DNA of 64,000 nucleotides from Acanthochromis polyacanthus (GCF_021347895.1 NC_067120.1:11207361-11271360), one strand, 5' to 3'; shown: positions 50,557 to 63,788, counted from the first letter of the stretch. Notes: generated by a model from the sequence alone, not told the origin. Numbers and translations are program-made.

Positions 50557-50738
50557 CTAATGGAGGTGATGAGACTCTTGATTGAGTCAGAAACCGTCCT
50601 GGAGTGGCCAGCGAGGATGGACCAGGTCGGGGGATCTTTGGGGTTGAGGACCAACGAGCGGGCGGTTTCTAAAAGGTACGTGGAGCTATCGAGCATGGAG
50701 CGGGCTGAACGCACAATGGGCTCCTGTGCTGCTGAGCC
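50557..50738 (-). CDS. tln2: tln2 exon, R7 end
   Basis: 182 nt, GSAAQEPIVRSARSMLDSST and onward to SIKSLITSI plus two bases, residues 1594-1654. Contains NPKDPPTWSILAGHSRTVSD, strongly conserved in talins. Confidence 0.96.
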
Positions 50739-51445
50739 CTGTGGAAATGAAAGGATTAGTGGAGGTGAAACAACAGCCCAGGTAACAGCTCAACAGCGAA
50801 GAGTCATCCACATTGGTCTGACAGAGTTGTTAATATTCCTTGACTACCTTGGAGAGATCAAAGGTGCAATCAAAGGCAGGGATGAGATTAGAAAGGCAGC
50901 TTTACACAGACGCAGGAAGAAACACCTTCAGTCTTTATGATACGAGCCAAAACCTCCCTTGACAATTAGATTAACAAGCTGAAGATTAGAGCAGCTGTGC
51001 TGAGAGAAAGTGCCGTTAAACACTGCCCTCCAACAGATTACAGCCATAAAGCTTTTAGAGGACTGTGGGAGAACTGTTCTGCTCAGATTGAAAACTAAAA
51101 ATCCATCTTTCTTCTCGAGCTTTTTCTTGACATTAAAAGAGGAGGGAAAATTGAACCTCAATCCAATTCTCCCAATGTTCAACTGTACAAACCGTTTTGT
51201 GTTGGCTTATATAAGAGGCTGTTTCAAGCAACTTGAGTGCACAAGTCACCGGCACATTCATTTAATCCTTCTGAAGAACAACTTCAAGATCCGTGTAGAA
51301 TGAGGAGAAACATTTACAAATTGGATGTTTCGGAGAACAGAGGATCTCAGAAAAGATTTTCACTCATTTTCATTCAGTTAAATCGTTAGCAGAAATAAAC
51401 AAGAACGTTCACAACGGTGAATTACAAGCAAAAATGGATAAATAC

Positions 51446-51586
51446 CTCATTGCTGATCTGAGCAGGGATGCTTGCAAACTCGGGGTTGTTGGCAAAGGTT
51501 GACAGGTTTTCTACAGCCTCGAGGAGGGGGGTTGTAGCAACACGGCACCTGTTTCTGTTCTCCTCAGAAAAATCCCCGTCTAATGC
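51446..51586 (-). CDS. tln2: tln2 exon, R8-R7 return
   Basis: 141 nt, ALDGDFSEENRNRCRVATTP and onward to ASIPAQISNE, residues 1547-1593. Confidence 0.96.
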
Positions 51587-51737
51587 CTGAAAGAAGACAA
51601 TGCCATATAAATATTTGACCATTTTGCCCATATTTTTGTAAGCGACGGATTGATACACACATCTGCAGCTTCTCACTTGACGAAAAAGATTCTGTAACAA
51701 ATTTACACTCAACGTTTTGATCACTTGGGGAGTTGAC

Positions 51738-51899
51738 CTTGATGGTTTTGACGAGGTTGGCTGTAGTGTTGGCCACCTCTTTGGCTGACTGGACAAACTG
51801 TCTCCTTGCCACGGGGTTGGAGGTTTTAGAAGAAGCCAGACGGCAAGCGTTACAGAGAGCTGAGGTGTGCTTGGCTACAATTGTTGCTGCAGACAAGAC
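51738..51899 (-). CDS. tln2: tln2 exon, R8
   Basis: 162 nt, VLSAATIVAKHTSALCNACR and onward to TANLVKTIK, residues 1493-1546. R8 is the bundle inserted in R7 that binds LD-motif proteins, vinculin and actin. Confidence 0.96.
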
Positions 51900-52093
51900 C
51901 TTATGAACAAACAAACCAAAAGGATCAGTGATGAGAAAGAGTAAAAAGCTGAGCCACTCTAGTGAGGCGTGCAGCACAAATTCCTTACAACATTTAGGGC
52001 AGTTCTTTTCTTTCCAAACATTAAAATTAATACTTAAAGTCACGAGTCATGTCAGGGAATAGTCGTGTAATGTTCTGTAGGTTGTGTTCTTAC

Positions 52094-52237
52094 CTGTGAG
52101 GGACTGCTGGCTGGGTCCACTAAATTCTGACAAGCCATCTGTATGGCTTGATGGGCTCGTGCAAACTGAATGGGATCCACCAGTCCCTCGTGGCCTGACT
52201 GACTATTGGGATCAGAAACGCCTACAAGATAAGAGGC
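52094..52237 (-). CDS. tln2: tln2 exon, R7-R8 junction
   Basis: 144 nt, ASYLVGVSDPNSQSGHEGLV and onward to VDPASSPSQ, residues 1445-1492. Confidence 0.96.
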
Positions 52238-52850
52238 CTGTGTGGTAGAAAACAAAGAAATTTTTACTAATGTAGCCTTATTTGTTATCTTCTACAAAGA
52301 TCACATTTGTTGTCGCACACAAGCTAAGAAACCCTCCACACATAATCCACATTCTCTAACATACACACACATATGTTAGGCAATGAACAGAACCATTCAC
52401 ATTCAAATTGCATATACCGCGCATAATAATGGAACTTCCGGAGAGTGAACAAGCAGAGTGAACAAAAGATCTGTCAGAGCGTGCCCTTTTCTAGGAAAGG
52501 CGACTGAATCTCACATGGAGCTGAGGAGGTTATTTTACAGCTTTGAGGGTGGGAGTCTGTAAAACCTCCAATGAAACCGTGCTCATGAAATGTGTCTAAA
52601 TGCCATTTATAAGTGGGCTCCACTTTGTCAAGATGCTTAAATATCTTTCCGTGACTCATTTAGAGGGCTACATCAAGCTTAAAAAAAGAATAATTTGATT
52701 TCCTAAATAATATGCTATGAGACTAATATTGAGCATATAATAAAGTGGAGAGGAAACAAAAAAGAAAAGTGCAAAAGAGCAGAAATCTGACATGAGAGCA
52801 GAAGCAAGGAGAGTAAGTCAAGATGTGTTAGTACAATGCTGAGATCTCAC

Positions 52851-52973
52851 CTGTCCTCCAGCCTCCGTCAGCCCACACAGAGCTTTGGACGCCAAGCCCA
52901 CGCTCTCCCCAAAGGCGACCACATCACCTGTCTTACAGTGTTGAGAAATGCCTGCCATCGACTCTCCGAGGAC
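52851..52973 (-). CDS. tln2: tln2 exon, R7
   Basis: 123 nt, VLGESMAGISQHCKTGDVVA and onward to CGLTEAGGQ, residues 1404-1444. Confidence 0.95.
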
Positions 52974-53090
52974 CTGAGGCACGCAGAAATGGAGAAATTG
53001 TGCACAAATTAGATCTTCAGCTGCTTGCTACGCTAAGTGTCTCTGACAGTTAAAGTATATAGTACATGCATTTATTTTGAAAGCCTGTAC

Positions 53091-53180
53091 CTTTGAGTTC
53101 TCCATGACGCTCTCGATGCAGTCAAAGTAGGAGAGTTCGTTGACAGGCTCATTGGGGTTATCTAAAAGGCCTCTGACAGC
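53091..53180 (-). CDS. tln2: tln2 exon, R7 start
   Basis: 90 nt, AVRGLLDNPNEPVNELSYFD then CIESVMENSK, residues 1374-1403. Confidence 0.95.
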
Positions 53181-53655
53181 CTGTGCACAGGCAGAGATGG
53201 TAATAACTACAATGAATACACCATTGAACATTTCTGATAAGATACCTTTGCACATTTATCAACCACTAATTCACATTTGGAAAAGCAAACACCACACATA
53301 AAAATCATGCTGATTGAAATACGCTGCCCGAATAAATCACGATAATCAAGGCTTTTAAAATGAACAGCGATGTTGTCATTTTCAATTACGTACGAGTATT
53401 GTATAATAATATAGTACAATTTAATGTAGACTTCAGAATGCAATGTGCTCTTGTTCAATCAGTGTCGCTAATGCAGCTACTGTTGTTCCAAATTGACAGA
53501 GTGGCTCCATGGGAGAAATCAAATGCAAAACAGATGGAAAGCAGGGGAGAGGAAAAAGCTAGATGAAAAAAAACACACATATTACAGGCTTGTACATGAA
53601 ACAAGCCTTAAGAGAATAGGCCTGTGTGTGGCACAGTGTATGTGAGAATGGCTAC

Positions 53656-53749
53656 CTCCAATTCCCTCAAGGCGTTGTCACACTCCTTTTGTCCCGCTGC
53701 TTGCTGGGTACAGAGTGTTATCAGCTGGTTAATACTCTCTGTCACCGCC
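53656..53749 (-). CDS. tln2: tln2 exon, R6-R7 boundary
   Basis: 94 nt, completing Arg then AVTESINQLITLCTQQAAGQ and onward to NALRELE, residues 1342-1373. Confidence 0.96.
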
Positions 53750-54273
53750 CTGAAACACACAGGCAGCCACACAGTCTCTTTAGCTCTCACATGTGTCCTC
53801 CGCATGCACACACAGGCTGGCCTGACTCACAGATGCTTTTAGCTCCACTATTCAAGCATGGCAGCGCTGGCTTCTCGCTGCGATTGGATAACACAGCGCA
53901 CAGGAGTGCCGAGATTGTCTTGAGTTTGTGTTCAGCCTTGCTGAGCACAGACAGGCTCTAGCCAAGGCTTCCATCTTCCTAATTAGACAGAGAAAAGTCA
54001 GTCAGGCCTAAAGCCCTGCGGGACCAGCTGCTTGGCTTCTCTCCACTAAGGGGAGGATACGTAGTCCCTCTAGCAATGCCGAACAGACACACCGTAGGAG
54101 CGGCATACAGATGCAGCAGGAAGATGTTTTATCATGACTTTCTACAGGTCCAAGTCTGGACCAGAATTCATATTTAGCACAAAATGCTTCCTCTCACTAG
54201 CAAATATAATTTAATATTCATCCAAAACAACCGCAGAGAATGTCTGACACATATCAACAGCATTTTATCGCAC

Positions 54274-54413
54274 CTTGCTGCCACAGCTAGAAGATTCTTC
54301 GCATTCGCTGCACCTGGATCCACAGACAGAGACTTGGCAGCCAGTAGCAGCTTACTGGATGCCATAGAGATGTTCTTCAGATTACCAATGACTTGGATCT
54401 GGTCATCCTTGCT
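54274..54413 (-). CDS. tln2: tln2 exon, R6
   Basis: 140 nt, SKDDQIQVIGNLKNISMASS and onward to KNLLAVAA plus two bases, residues 1296-1342. Confidence 0.96.
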
Positions 54414-54924
54414 CTGAAAATGAAAGGAAAAAGAACAAAACAGGTGATTTTTCAAATGGATGCAGAGCTGTGTTAAATGCAGTATTGTACAGTAGTGACA
54501 GCATTGGCAACAGCTGTCAAAAGACTGTGTTCTAAAAAATGTATTTTAAGTGTCTCTACCAGCTAACATCCTCTTCTCTCACTCAGCAGGCCTGTTTAAG
54601 CCTGATTAAAGCTCGGGTGTCATGCTACATCAACTTCAATCCCTGACCATCTCATCCAAATTAATGAGCAAAATAACCAGAACAAGAACATTACAGGAAC
54701 TCATTACATCTGACTGCTTTAGTGCATGAGCTGTAAAGGTCCAATTAACAAATGACTTAAACAGCTTAGTTACCAAAGTGACACAAAGATGCACTCTGCA
54801 TTTCAGCCTTGTTGTCCATCAAAAGTCTGAAGGCTCCACTTCATGTGTAAAATACTGGTGGCAGCGGATTAGCACTGAGCTGTTTCAATGGAGCGTGAAG
54901 GGGTTGTGTCATCATAAAACCTAC

Positions 54925-55122
54925 TTGGGTGTGTCCTGCCATCTCAATGCCGGCATCCAGGAACTCATCAAAGTCTTGGCTAAACTTTCCGGAGGCCGCA
55001 GCCAGCTGGCTGCTTGTACCGCGAGAGGAGTGGACGACCTCGCCTGCAGAGTGGTTGAGTTCAGCTGCTGTGTGGTTCAGATCAGTCTGGGCCTCCTGGA
55101 ATGTCTTACTGCAGGGAGGCAA
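54925..55122 (-). CDS. tln2: tln2 exon, R5-R6
   Basis: 198 nt, LPPCSKTFQEAQTDLNHTAA and onward to GIEMAGHTQ, residues 1230-1295. The start at TTGAAG|TTG is chosen because it supplies the conserved LPPS-like segment; an internal AG at 55109-55110 would not. Confidence 0.92.
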
Positions 55123-55271
55123 CTTCAAAGACAACACACGCAATTAGGACGTCAAATGGAAACATCCCGTCCACTTAAGGGTTGATATTTGAATGTATGA
55201 CACAAATGTTTTGTGTCGTGCAAACATAAAATGTCAAGAAATCCCTGAGAAAAAGCTTCAGCAGGACTCAC

Positions 55272-55391
55272 AAAGTCCACTAGCAGCTTCTTACTGGCCT
55301 CTCCGATGCTCCGCAGGGCCATGTCAACATCCTTCTGGCCTGGCAGGCAATTCACACAATTATTCAGGGAGTGTGACACTGCTTTGGCCAC
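55272..55391 (-). CDS. tln2: tln2 exon, R5
   Basis: 120 nt, VAKAVSHSLNNCVNCLPGQK and onward to ASKKLLVDF, residues 1190-1229. Donor TTT|GTGAGT. Confidence 0.95.
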
Positions 55392-55819
55392 CTGAAACAC
55401 AGCACAACATCTGTCAATGGGCTGCCATTAGTCATTCTAACAATGTGCTACACAACAAAGCCCCAGAGCAAAGCTATATGGGGAAAAACATCTCAAATGC
55501 AAATTGAGCTCACAGTGGCGCACAATAATCCGTGTCACTAATTTATGCTGCTGTCACAGATATATGCCAAACAATATGCTTATCCCCTGAAGGGCTGCAG
55601 GAGAATGAACAGTTTTACTCCGGCACTCCTGAGAGAGGAATACCAGGCGAGAGAGACACAGAAGAGAGAAAATAGCAACGCTTAGAGGGGATGATTGCTA
55701 GGGAAAAAAGGAATGTTTACAAATCAGTAGAGGAGAAAGAGAAGGGCCTGAGAAGAACAACGTGATCACTGCACAAATACCACTGCCTCTGGGGTATATG
55801 GTACAGGGACCTGCACTAC

Positions 55820-56028
55820 CTGTGCCAGTCTTTGCTGACTCTCAGCATCTCCTGGATGAACCAAGGCCTGATGGGCTTCGTGGATCAGCATGGCCGAGCC
55901 TTCCATCACACACTGGGCGGAGTCCAGCATCGCAGCTGCAGCCTGAGGCTCCTTGGTGCTGGCTGCCACACCTCTGGCTGCTTGAGCCAATGTCCTTAAA
56001 GCCTGGGCTGTTTCTCTAGCAGCAACAC
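55820..56028 (-). CDS. tln2: tln2 exon, R5
   Basis: 209 nt, completing Gly then VAARETAQALRTLAQAARGV and onward to AESQQRLAQ, residues 1120-1189. Confidence 0.96.
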
Positions 56029-56972
56029 CTGTGAACAACCAGCAAGGCTTAAAGGGATAGTACATAACGTGATCACAAAGACAAAAATTGGGAGAATGCC
56101 ACTAAGCAAATCAAAAAAATACAAAAACAGTGTCCCTAAATATAATACAAAAAAGTGGAGACCGCCTCATGTGCATCACAGACCTCTAATGTAGTAACAA
56201 TAGATGTTACACTGGTGCGAAATTATGCAGATAAAACAGAAATATGAGGTTCAGTCTCTTTAGATGAGCGTTGTTAAGTAGTGTGAGCGAGTGACATTGT
56301 TTCTGTTGAAATCGAAACTGGCAGGGGCTAGCAGCACCACACTGTGAACAAACTGTGATCCCAAAACTCCCTCATTGTTTAAATAAATGAGTTAATATAA
56401 TAAATACGGCCTCACATGGGAGGTGCCCTTAACTTATTATACACAGAGTGGAGGGGAAAAAAAGCAGCAAATTGCATCAAATTGCATTAAGCAGCAGAGT
56501 GGAGCCATTTGCTGATGGAATGTTAAATCCAGTGAAAAAAAGAGATTAATGAGTAGCGAACAGCACCCTGGGCCACAGCATGAAGTACTGCCTGGGAGCA
56601 CTCATTGTTAGAAATGTTATTCTCTATCTGTCTTCATCTCTCCTCTACTGAGATCCTCATTTGAGGCAGAATTGACGGCAAAGCAGCCAAGCCATTCTGG
56701 ATTCCAAGGGCCTGGTTTAAGGCATCAGTGATAGAGCAAACAAAAAAAAGAAAAAAGAAAAACTGTGCTTGCTTTATCCTCAGACTCTCACTTGGTGCAG
56801 TTAAGAGAAATGACTTTTTAAATAAAAATTACAATCAGCAATCCATTTACATTTATTATTCAGTATCTATCTACCACAGCTTTGTTACTAATCTAATAAG
56901 AGAAACAGAAATTAATTATTTAACTAAGTGGCTTAAGCTCCTCAGACCAGCTCTGTGTATATAATACACTAC
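56029..56972 (-). other. tln2 intron
   Basis: About 0.9 kb of AT-rich unique sequence; nothing recognised. Confidence 0.55.
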
Positions 56973-57075
56973 CTGTATAATGTTCATTTCCCTGTGCAGC
57001 ACATGTGAGCAGCTGGGCCATGGAGGAGCCCACAGCCTTCGATGTACTTCCCAAATCCTGAGCACACTTTTCCAG
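56973..57075 (-). CDS. tln2: tln2 exon, R5 start
   Basis: 103 nt, LEKCAQDLGSTSKAVGSSMA and onward to AAQGNEHYT plus one base, residues 1086-1120. Confidence 0.95.
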
Positions 57076-57191
57076 CTGTGTGGTGCAACAGAGCACATAA
57101 ATAAACATTTGATTCATGGTTCGTCCACAGCAGGATATCTACAGTATAAGGTTTCAGAGAAGCTTCAGCCTAGATGTTGCTCTGTACTGAC

Positions 57192-57320
57192 CGTTTCCCC
57201 TGGAAGAGGTTTGAGCTGACCATCAATGACAGACATCTTGGCATCCTGAAGCTCACTCTTGAGGGTCTGGACGGTTTTGAGGGCGGAGTCAATCTCCAGA
57301 GGACCACAGGCTTCGTGGGC
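57192..57320 (-). CDS. tln2: tln2 exon, R4-R5
   Basis: 129 nt, AHEACGPLEIDSALKTVQTL and onward to GQLKPLPGET, residues 1043-1085. Confidence 0.95.
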
Positions 57321-57508
57321 CTACAAATAATACAGAGGCATTACAGTTACCCAAACTCCAATATGTAGAGCAAAAAGGATGCAATGTTATATGTGTCTAG
57401 TATCTGTGGATAAGATCAAAGAACTGGACTCACATAAGTGCAAGCTAGCAACAAATTTCCTGCATCAGTGACATCAATGCCGCTATCAACAGTGTTGTGC
57501 ATAAATAC

Positions 57509-57643
57509 CTTCTGGGTGGCGGTCCTGAGCTCCGCCAAGCAGGTAGCCAAATTCTTGGCACACTGGCCCAGTTGCATAGCAGCAGCCTGGTCCGCCACTG
57601 TCGGCACTGCTGACTTGGCTGATGCCACCATCTTACTTCCAGG
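57509..57643 (-). CDS. tln2: tln2 exon, R4
   Basis: 135 nt, PGSKMVASAKSAVPTVADQA and onward to AELRTATQK, residues 998-1042. Acceptor GACTCAG|CCT. Confidence 0.95.
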
Positions 57644-57747
57644 CTGAGTCATTTAGACAGCAAGAAATGTTAAAAAAACAGTTTTTGCATATATGTTGTG
57701 AAGGAGAGTTTAGATAGTCACTGAGTGTGTAATGATGAAATATTAAC

Positions 57748-57861
57748 CTGTAAGAAACTCTGACTGGCCATGATGAGGGCAAGCTGGGGGCCCAGCTCCT
57801 CTGGCTGGGCCTGGCTGCTCCTCATCCCTTGCACCAACTGAGGGATACTGTCTGCTACAGC
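57748..57861 (-). CDS. tln2: tln2 exon, R4
   Basis: 114 nt, AVADSIPQLVQGMRSSQAQP and onward to IMASQSFLQ, residues 960-997. Confidence 0.95.
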
Positions 57862-58037
57862 CTGAAATAAAACATCATGTATTCTCCATATTATACATCA
57901 TCATGATTGAAACAGAAAAGCCATTCTGTAATAACATGTTGGGGACTTAGTTTTCCAGTATATTTTGACAGTTTCTTCTAACACAACAGTACAGTGGTAG
58001 TACAAAAGAGCACATGAGAAAGACTGCGTGATCATAC

Positions 58038-58151
58038 CTTGCAGCTGTGGACTAACTGTTGATGTGAAACAGTATTTTTGTTGGAAGCAGCAGCATTTTG
58101 GGCAGCTGCGATCGTCTGAGTAGCAGCAGCCGCTGCCTGCTTTGCAGCTAT
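58038..58151 (-). CDS. tln2: tln2 exon, R3-R4
   Basis: 114 nt, IAAKQAAAAATQTIAAAQNA and onward to QQLVHSCK, residues 922-959. Confidence 0.95.
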
Positions 58152-59899
58152 CTGTTCAGAAGATACAAATGGAGGCAATTTAGTCTCAAGTAAGAAAGTG
58201 GTGCTTGGCTAAGAGGAGTATTCACTTTTGCTCTGTGCAGTATTATGCTGTCGAGTTCTGTACTCAGCCAGAGTTCTAATCAGAGTAAGAGGGGTCACAA
58301 CCAAAATGTTTTGTAAGGCGAGGGGAGTGGCTGGGATTGCATTGCTCAATCTGTATTTCATAAGTTGATCAAGACTGCCTTCGCCTTGCTATGTTTCCAA
58401 AACTAAAGATAAAAATATACTGCTTAGCTCACATTAATTCATAGACTAGCTTTGAAGTAATGACAAGATTGAAAACAACAGACCACATTCTTTGTTGAGA
58501 GGATGAGGAGGCGAGGTTGAAAATAAAACATGATATCATTAAACAAAGAAACTGGAGTTACTGCCTAACGTTTGTATGCCTCCAACAACCAGAGAAGTTG
58601 TATGTCTGCCCTCATGTACAATAATATATGTAGCAAAGTCTTTGAAGTAGCTTAATAAGCTTGTATCTAAGATTAACATCACCAAATCAGTATCTGACCA
58701 AATGTGAAATATAATCACGATCTCCCCTTCTGATATGGTGATTATGACATTTAAATGATGGCCAGAAAAGTGTTTTTACAGAACATTATAATTTCCCAGT
58801 GAAGTTTACCTTTGAGCTTTCAGCTAAAAATTTTACTCACTTCACCATATACTACAGTTAGTGCATTACTTCTTCAGTTCGGCCCAAAAACATATTTTAT
58901 GAGTCATCACAGTGACCTCTGACCGTCAAAATGTGATCAGTTTATCAGTGAGTCCAAATGAACATTTGTGACAAATTCAAAGTAATCCTGACATATTGTG
59001 TTTAATGTAACGGGACAGATCAATAGACACATGGATGGACTGATAATCCACCAAAAATAAATAAATAAATAAATACAAAGCTTCCAGTCACAGCTGTTGC
59101 CAGCACAGAGGCATTAAAAAAAGATTGAATTACATGTAGAATTTACTTCAGGTGGTATTTTGTATGTATACTGTAACCCTCACGTGATGCATATATTTTT
59201 TAATATGGCAATATTTTACACAAAATATTTTCTTTACATCTAAATAAACTGATATGTACATCTGAAGCAGCTGAAGAACCCAACAGGTAAAATGGAGGTT
59301 TTAACAGGTCTAAACGTGTCTGTGATTACTGCTACATGCACACTTGGAGACTGATGATGCTGGTCTTCGCTGGCTTACATGCTGCCTTGATAGAGGCGAA
59401 CATTTGCACCATCACTGTGACCATCTGATGCAAGGAGGCTGACTGAGATGCATGTCTGATAGCAGGCTGATCCCAGCCCTGAGTAACACATAGTTTATGT
59501 CCCTGGGAAATTGAACATTGGGTGCTGCAGAGCAGAGAGGGGATAGTCATTAGGGGCAAACTGATACCAAGGGCTAAACACAGATCTTTACACTCAGATA
59601 GCTCATTCACAGCACTAATGGGATATATAACTCTCTGCTGAGGGAAAGAGAAATAACACACAAATATAATAAATGGGCCGTTATTTGTACAAATGACTGT
59701 TGAAGGGTTTTATTATTTTCATTCTGGCATGTGTTTCCTTTATTTCTGCTGTGTTTGTAGTGGCTAAAGGGAAAGAAAATGTAAGAAAGGGATGTTTGTG
59801 TGACATCTTCGCTACTGCTGAGGAGACGCGAAAAGAAGAGCTGTTTTGATCAAGGTCAAACAACACAAAGAAGAAAACACATTGACTTCTTTGACTCAC
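58152..59899 (-). other. tln2 intron
   Basis: About 1.7 kb with a short (AAAT)n run near 59056-59075. A 109-codon frame at 59332-59661 has no talin or other family resemblance. Confidence 0.55.
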
Positions 59900-60028
59900 C
59901 TCCAGCCTGTTGACCAGTTTTTTCTTTATTGCGTTCTGAGCGGCAGCATTAGTGGCAACACGTAGCCCCTCGGCTGCCTCTCTGAGCCTCTGCTGCTGGT
60001 CTTCATTCTCTGGGTAGGCGGCCGCCCC
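59900..60028 (-). CDS. tln2: tln2 exon, R3
   Basis: 129 nt, GAAAYPENEDQQQRLREAAE and onward to IKKKLVNRLE, residues 879-921. Confidence 0.96.
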
Positions 60029-60774
60029 CTGAGGGCATATAAACACACATTTATTCAGATATGTGCAGATGCAAACAAACACACACTATCTATACAGTAC
60101 ATATAACAATAGCTATCAGATCACAGCAATAAAACTTGAACAACTCTGGTTATACACATTGTAAACTAGATGCAAAGAGGCATTTAGCTCTGGCTGCTTT
60201 CTGACAGTTTCCAAGGAAACCATCAGTACCAGATCCTCACTTCCTCTTTGATAATGGCAGTGATGTGGTGATTAATGTGTCACAGATCAAAAACATCTAA
60301 CGAGCCATAAGCAGCGCTTGCCTGGATATTTCACACTGATAATATCCTGCACAACGGTGCCAGGGGCTTATTAAGAGCCACTGATGCTGCACCCTTTTAT
60401 TTTGGATGTAAAATAATGTCGGTGTCTAGTGCATGCACTTATACCAAGACTTATTTTCTATCAAAGAACAGAAATCCAAGTCAGTTCTTTTAACACTGTA
60501 TTCAGCATGAAAGCACACATACAAGAACATCACTGCTGTGGTACCGTGGATAGAAAATTAAAATAAAATCAACAGCTGGATCAACATGATTGCATATAAT
60601 GAGGTTGAACTGATAATAAATGCGTCCTCTGCATTAAATTGGAGTAAACTATTAATCAATACTCACTCAAGCACAGTAATTATGACAGACTGCATTTTAG
60701 TTTTCTTACTACACTGAAGTGAACAGAAATTTCTATTGCATTAAACTGTGAGAGCAAACCTGTTACTCTCTCAC

Positions 60775-60941
60775 CTTAGCAGCCTCCACCATCCGAGCCG
60801 TGGCATCAGCCAGGAGTTTAGCTGCAGCGAGGAGCTTCTTGGAGTTGTCAACATCAACTTCTGCTTCGGCGTCTGATCTCATGGCATTAACCAAGTCAGA
60901 CGTGGCTTGGGCTAACACCCGGGCCTGACGCACCATCTCTC
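60775..60941 (-). CDS. tln2: tln2 exon, R2-R3
   Basis: 167 nt, completing Gly then EMVRQARVLAQATSDLVNAM and onward to TARMVEAAK, residues 823-878. Confidence 0.96.
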
Positions 60942-62328
60942 CTGTTCACACAAACAAGCAAACAACACATGAGGACATAGAGCCAGAAACCCCGCACAAA
61001 CATGAAAATAATCTCGACAGCAGCACAAGGTAAATCCATGAAAGCTGGTTTCGTGTTTTTGTCCATGTTTTGTTTTTCAATGAGGAGTGTTGCAGATCTG
61101 CATCCACTTTGACAGGCAGGATTTTTTGAAAGTGATGCTTTGATTTTAGAGCTGTCATCATCCGTTTAACTTATCAGAATCAAGGACATGTTTCTTGGGA
61201 CAAAAGTGTTCTCAAGGGAACACCAACACAAATGTGTGTTAGATGATGGAGATTCGTCTGACTGCACCCTAACGCAGTGTGACACATTAACTTCCAATAG
61301 CATGTCTTTTAATATCAATACTATATATGTTTTGCACCTTTATAGCACCATTTAACCTTCACATACATTGCGAAATCTTAAATTTTATGGATACTCAAAT
61401 GAGATTGTTGAGATAAAACAACCAATGGGCATGTCTATTCTTGGTTACAAAAGTTAATTAAATAGCTAAAACTTTAATTGTCTAATTGATGTCTGATCCT
61501 GTGCATGACTCGCTTTCTTTTGAAAATGCGCAATATTGTAAGTTGATGAATACTAATACAACCAGAGATATTAAAGGGATAATAGCACTGTTGATGGCTG
61601 GTAAATGGCCTATTAATTTATCACGACATTAAACCCTAGTGCATCACATAGAAATGTCCTAGTCAAGTCATTCTTTTCACCTTCATGTCCTCTTTTAGCT
61701 GAATGTTTCTAGTGAGTCATCCTCTTTCACGTAAATGAAAGTCTGTGGGATATATGTAACATCTCCCCACACACCTGCTATAAAAAGTTGTGTTTCCCAA
61801 ACACCCACTTCCCGCTGGAAATAACTCAGCCAGAAAAGACAATGAAAGACATCTAGGTGCTTTACAACCTACATCCTATGCCCCTGGGAATCAGCCAGTA
61901 CTCTCTATAGAATAAACTGTTGTTATTCAATGCTGATCTATTGCCACAGATTTTTTTCTTTCATTCTGATTTATAGAGGAAAAACGATGGTTCTTCCAAA
62001 AATGCATAGGTCATGTGTTTCCTGTTAACTTTCAAAGGCTCCCTGATGCTGATTGAGGCCAGATTGAGAACTCTGTAGTGGTTTTGGATGACATGTTTTC
62101 TACAACCGCTTGAGAATTGACGGGGTTTAAAAGTCTTCAGACTCATGGTTCAAACCATAACAAATAGCCTAAGCTTTGAAAATGAGTAGAAGTTTTTGAA
62201 GAACATTTAACACAAACACAGATGCAGACATTGTCTTAAAGGCCCCCTGATGCAGCCAAAACACATTAGAACAAGCAAAGTGAAAACAGGAATGTACTTA
62301 AGAATGATGGATTGCCATCAGTGCTCAC
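60942..62328 (-). other. tln2 intron
   Basis: About 1.4 kb of unique sequence; nothing recognised. Confidence 0.55.
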
Positions 62329-62623
62329 CAGCATCACCCATGGAAGTAAAAATGTTTTCAGTCACGTTCATAATTGTGTCTGTTGCCTGGTCGTAGCGTC
62401 CGATGGGCTCTCCGCAGCTGGCGTAGTGGCGGACATGTTGCAGTAGGTCGCTGAGAGCCTGGCTCACCACACCAGCTGCTGCCCCAACTTGCTTGAGCAG
62501 CTCGCCATCGTCACTGGCCGAGCGGCAAGCTTTGACACAGGTTTCCACAGAACGGTCCACCAGCTTCCCGGCCTCAACAAGCTGCTCCTGACACACTGGG
62601 GAGCTGATGGTCGGACTCACCAC
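62329..62623 (-). CDS. tln2: tln2 exon, R2-R3
   Basis: 295 nt, the largest exon here: VVSPTISSPVCQEQLVEAGK and onward to NIFTSMGDA plus one base, residues 725-823. Contains GRYDQATDTIMNVTENIF. Confidence 0.97.
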
Positions 62624-62945
62624 CTGTGCCACACATAGACGTTGACAGAAAATTCCAGATCATATACATACAGAGAGCATCTACGTTGATTCCTGTTTCA
62701 GCTAACCAAGCACAACATGTGAAGCTTTTTAAAATAAAACTATAATCATTACTGATCATAAAAAATAACTTCTTCCATTCAAGATGTGACACAAAGATCT
62801 TTGAACTAAAAGAAGTTCAACGTTTCTTATTTCCAAAGTAAACTCCAACAAAGCTGAAGCCTACATTCTGTTTGGATTATCTCCTATCTGGTGGTATGTC
62901 CTTTACCTACTTGGCTGCTGAGATGGACAAGTTTTAGTTCAGTAC

Positions 62946-63113
62946 CTTGGTGCAGGCTACCAGCTGTGAGGTGGACAGGGCGCACTGAGTGGCAGCTGCG
63001 ATCACCCGGTTCTGCAATATGGTGTCCTCGGCCACCTGGGCCACGTTCTTGGCCTTCAGGACTAACATAGCAGCTGCATTGGCCACTGCTTTGGCCAGAT
63101 TCATCAGAGTGTC
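62946..63113 (-). CDS. tln2: tln2 exon, R2
   Basis: 168 nt, DTLMNLAKAVANAAAMLVLK and onward to TSQLVACTK, residues 669-724. Confidence 0.96.
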
Positions 63114-63788
63114 CTGCAACATATTAATCAATGTCCTTCACTGAAACATCGCACAGCTGTGCACGTGACTGGGGGGATGAGGAAAGTAAATGTTTGTAAC
63201 CTGTTTTGTTCAGTTGATATAACGTGATTACTGCACTACTAGTGCACAAGGAACAACTGGAGTGTAACAGCAAACAGCACAAGGCAAAGAGTGATTATGG
63301 GTCACAGCATGCAAATAATATGTTATGTCTATAAGTATAACAATTGGAATTCAAACGACACTGTCTGAATGTAGTAGAAAATTTCTGGCTCAAGGTCAAT
63401 GAAACCAAGTTTGCGGATGATTTACGAGCCCTCTTCTCTGGGCATTAACACTAAAGACAGTGGTATCACAGCTGGAAGGAGGCATCCAAGCTGAGGTGTG
63501 TGTGGCAGGTAAATTAATTTCTGTGTAAAGGAATCAATGAGGCAGATAGTGCAGGATACAGATAAGTTTGTATTAATGGAGATCTGACACACTGGATCGT
63601 CATTTTACAACTGAAAGCTCTCATTCTGTCACCACGTTTCAAATCCACATAAAGTGACGATCTAATAATAAAGCCTGAGCTGATTACATAAGTTCGTACT
63701 GACATTTTTAAAAGGGGCCTGAGAATAAGTGTGTGTCTTCCTGTTTGGCCGGCAGTGTCATAGGAACAGTGAGTGGGTGTCGTCCAAC
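63114..63788 (-). other. tln2 intron
   Basis: About 0.7 kb of unique sequence; nothing recognised. Confidence 0.55.

Noticed and set aside
55095..55110. Alternative start of the 54925-55122 exon at an internal GCAG
   Set aside because: It would break the frame with the previous exon and lose the conserved LPP segment.
59332..59661. 109-codon minus-strand frame in a tln2 intron
   Set aside because: Flanking exons already join in frame as in vertebrate talins; no resemblance to talin.
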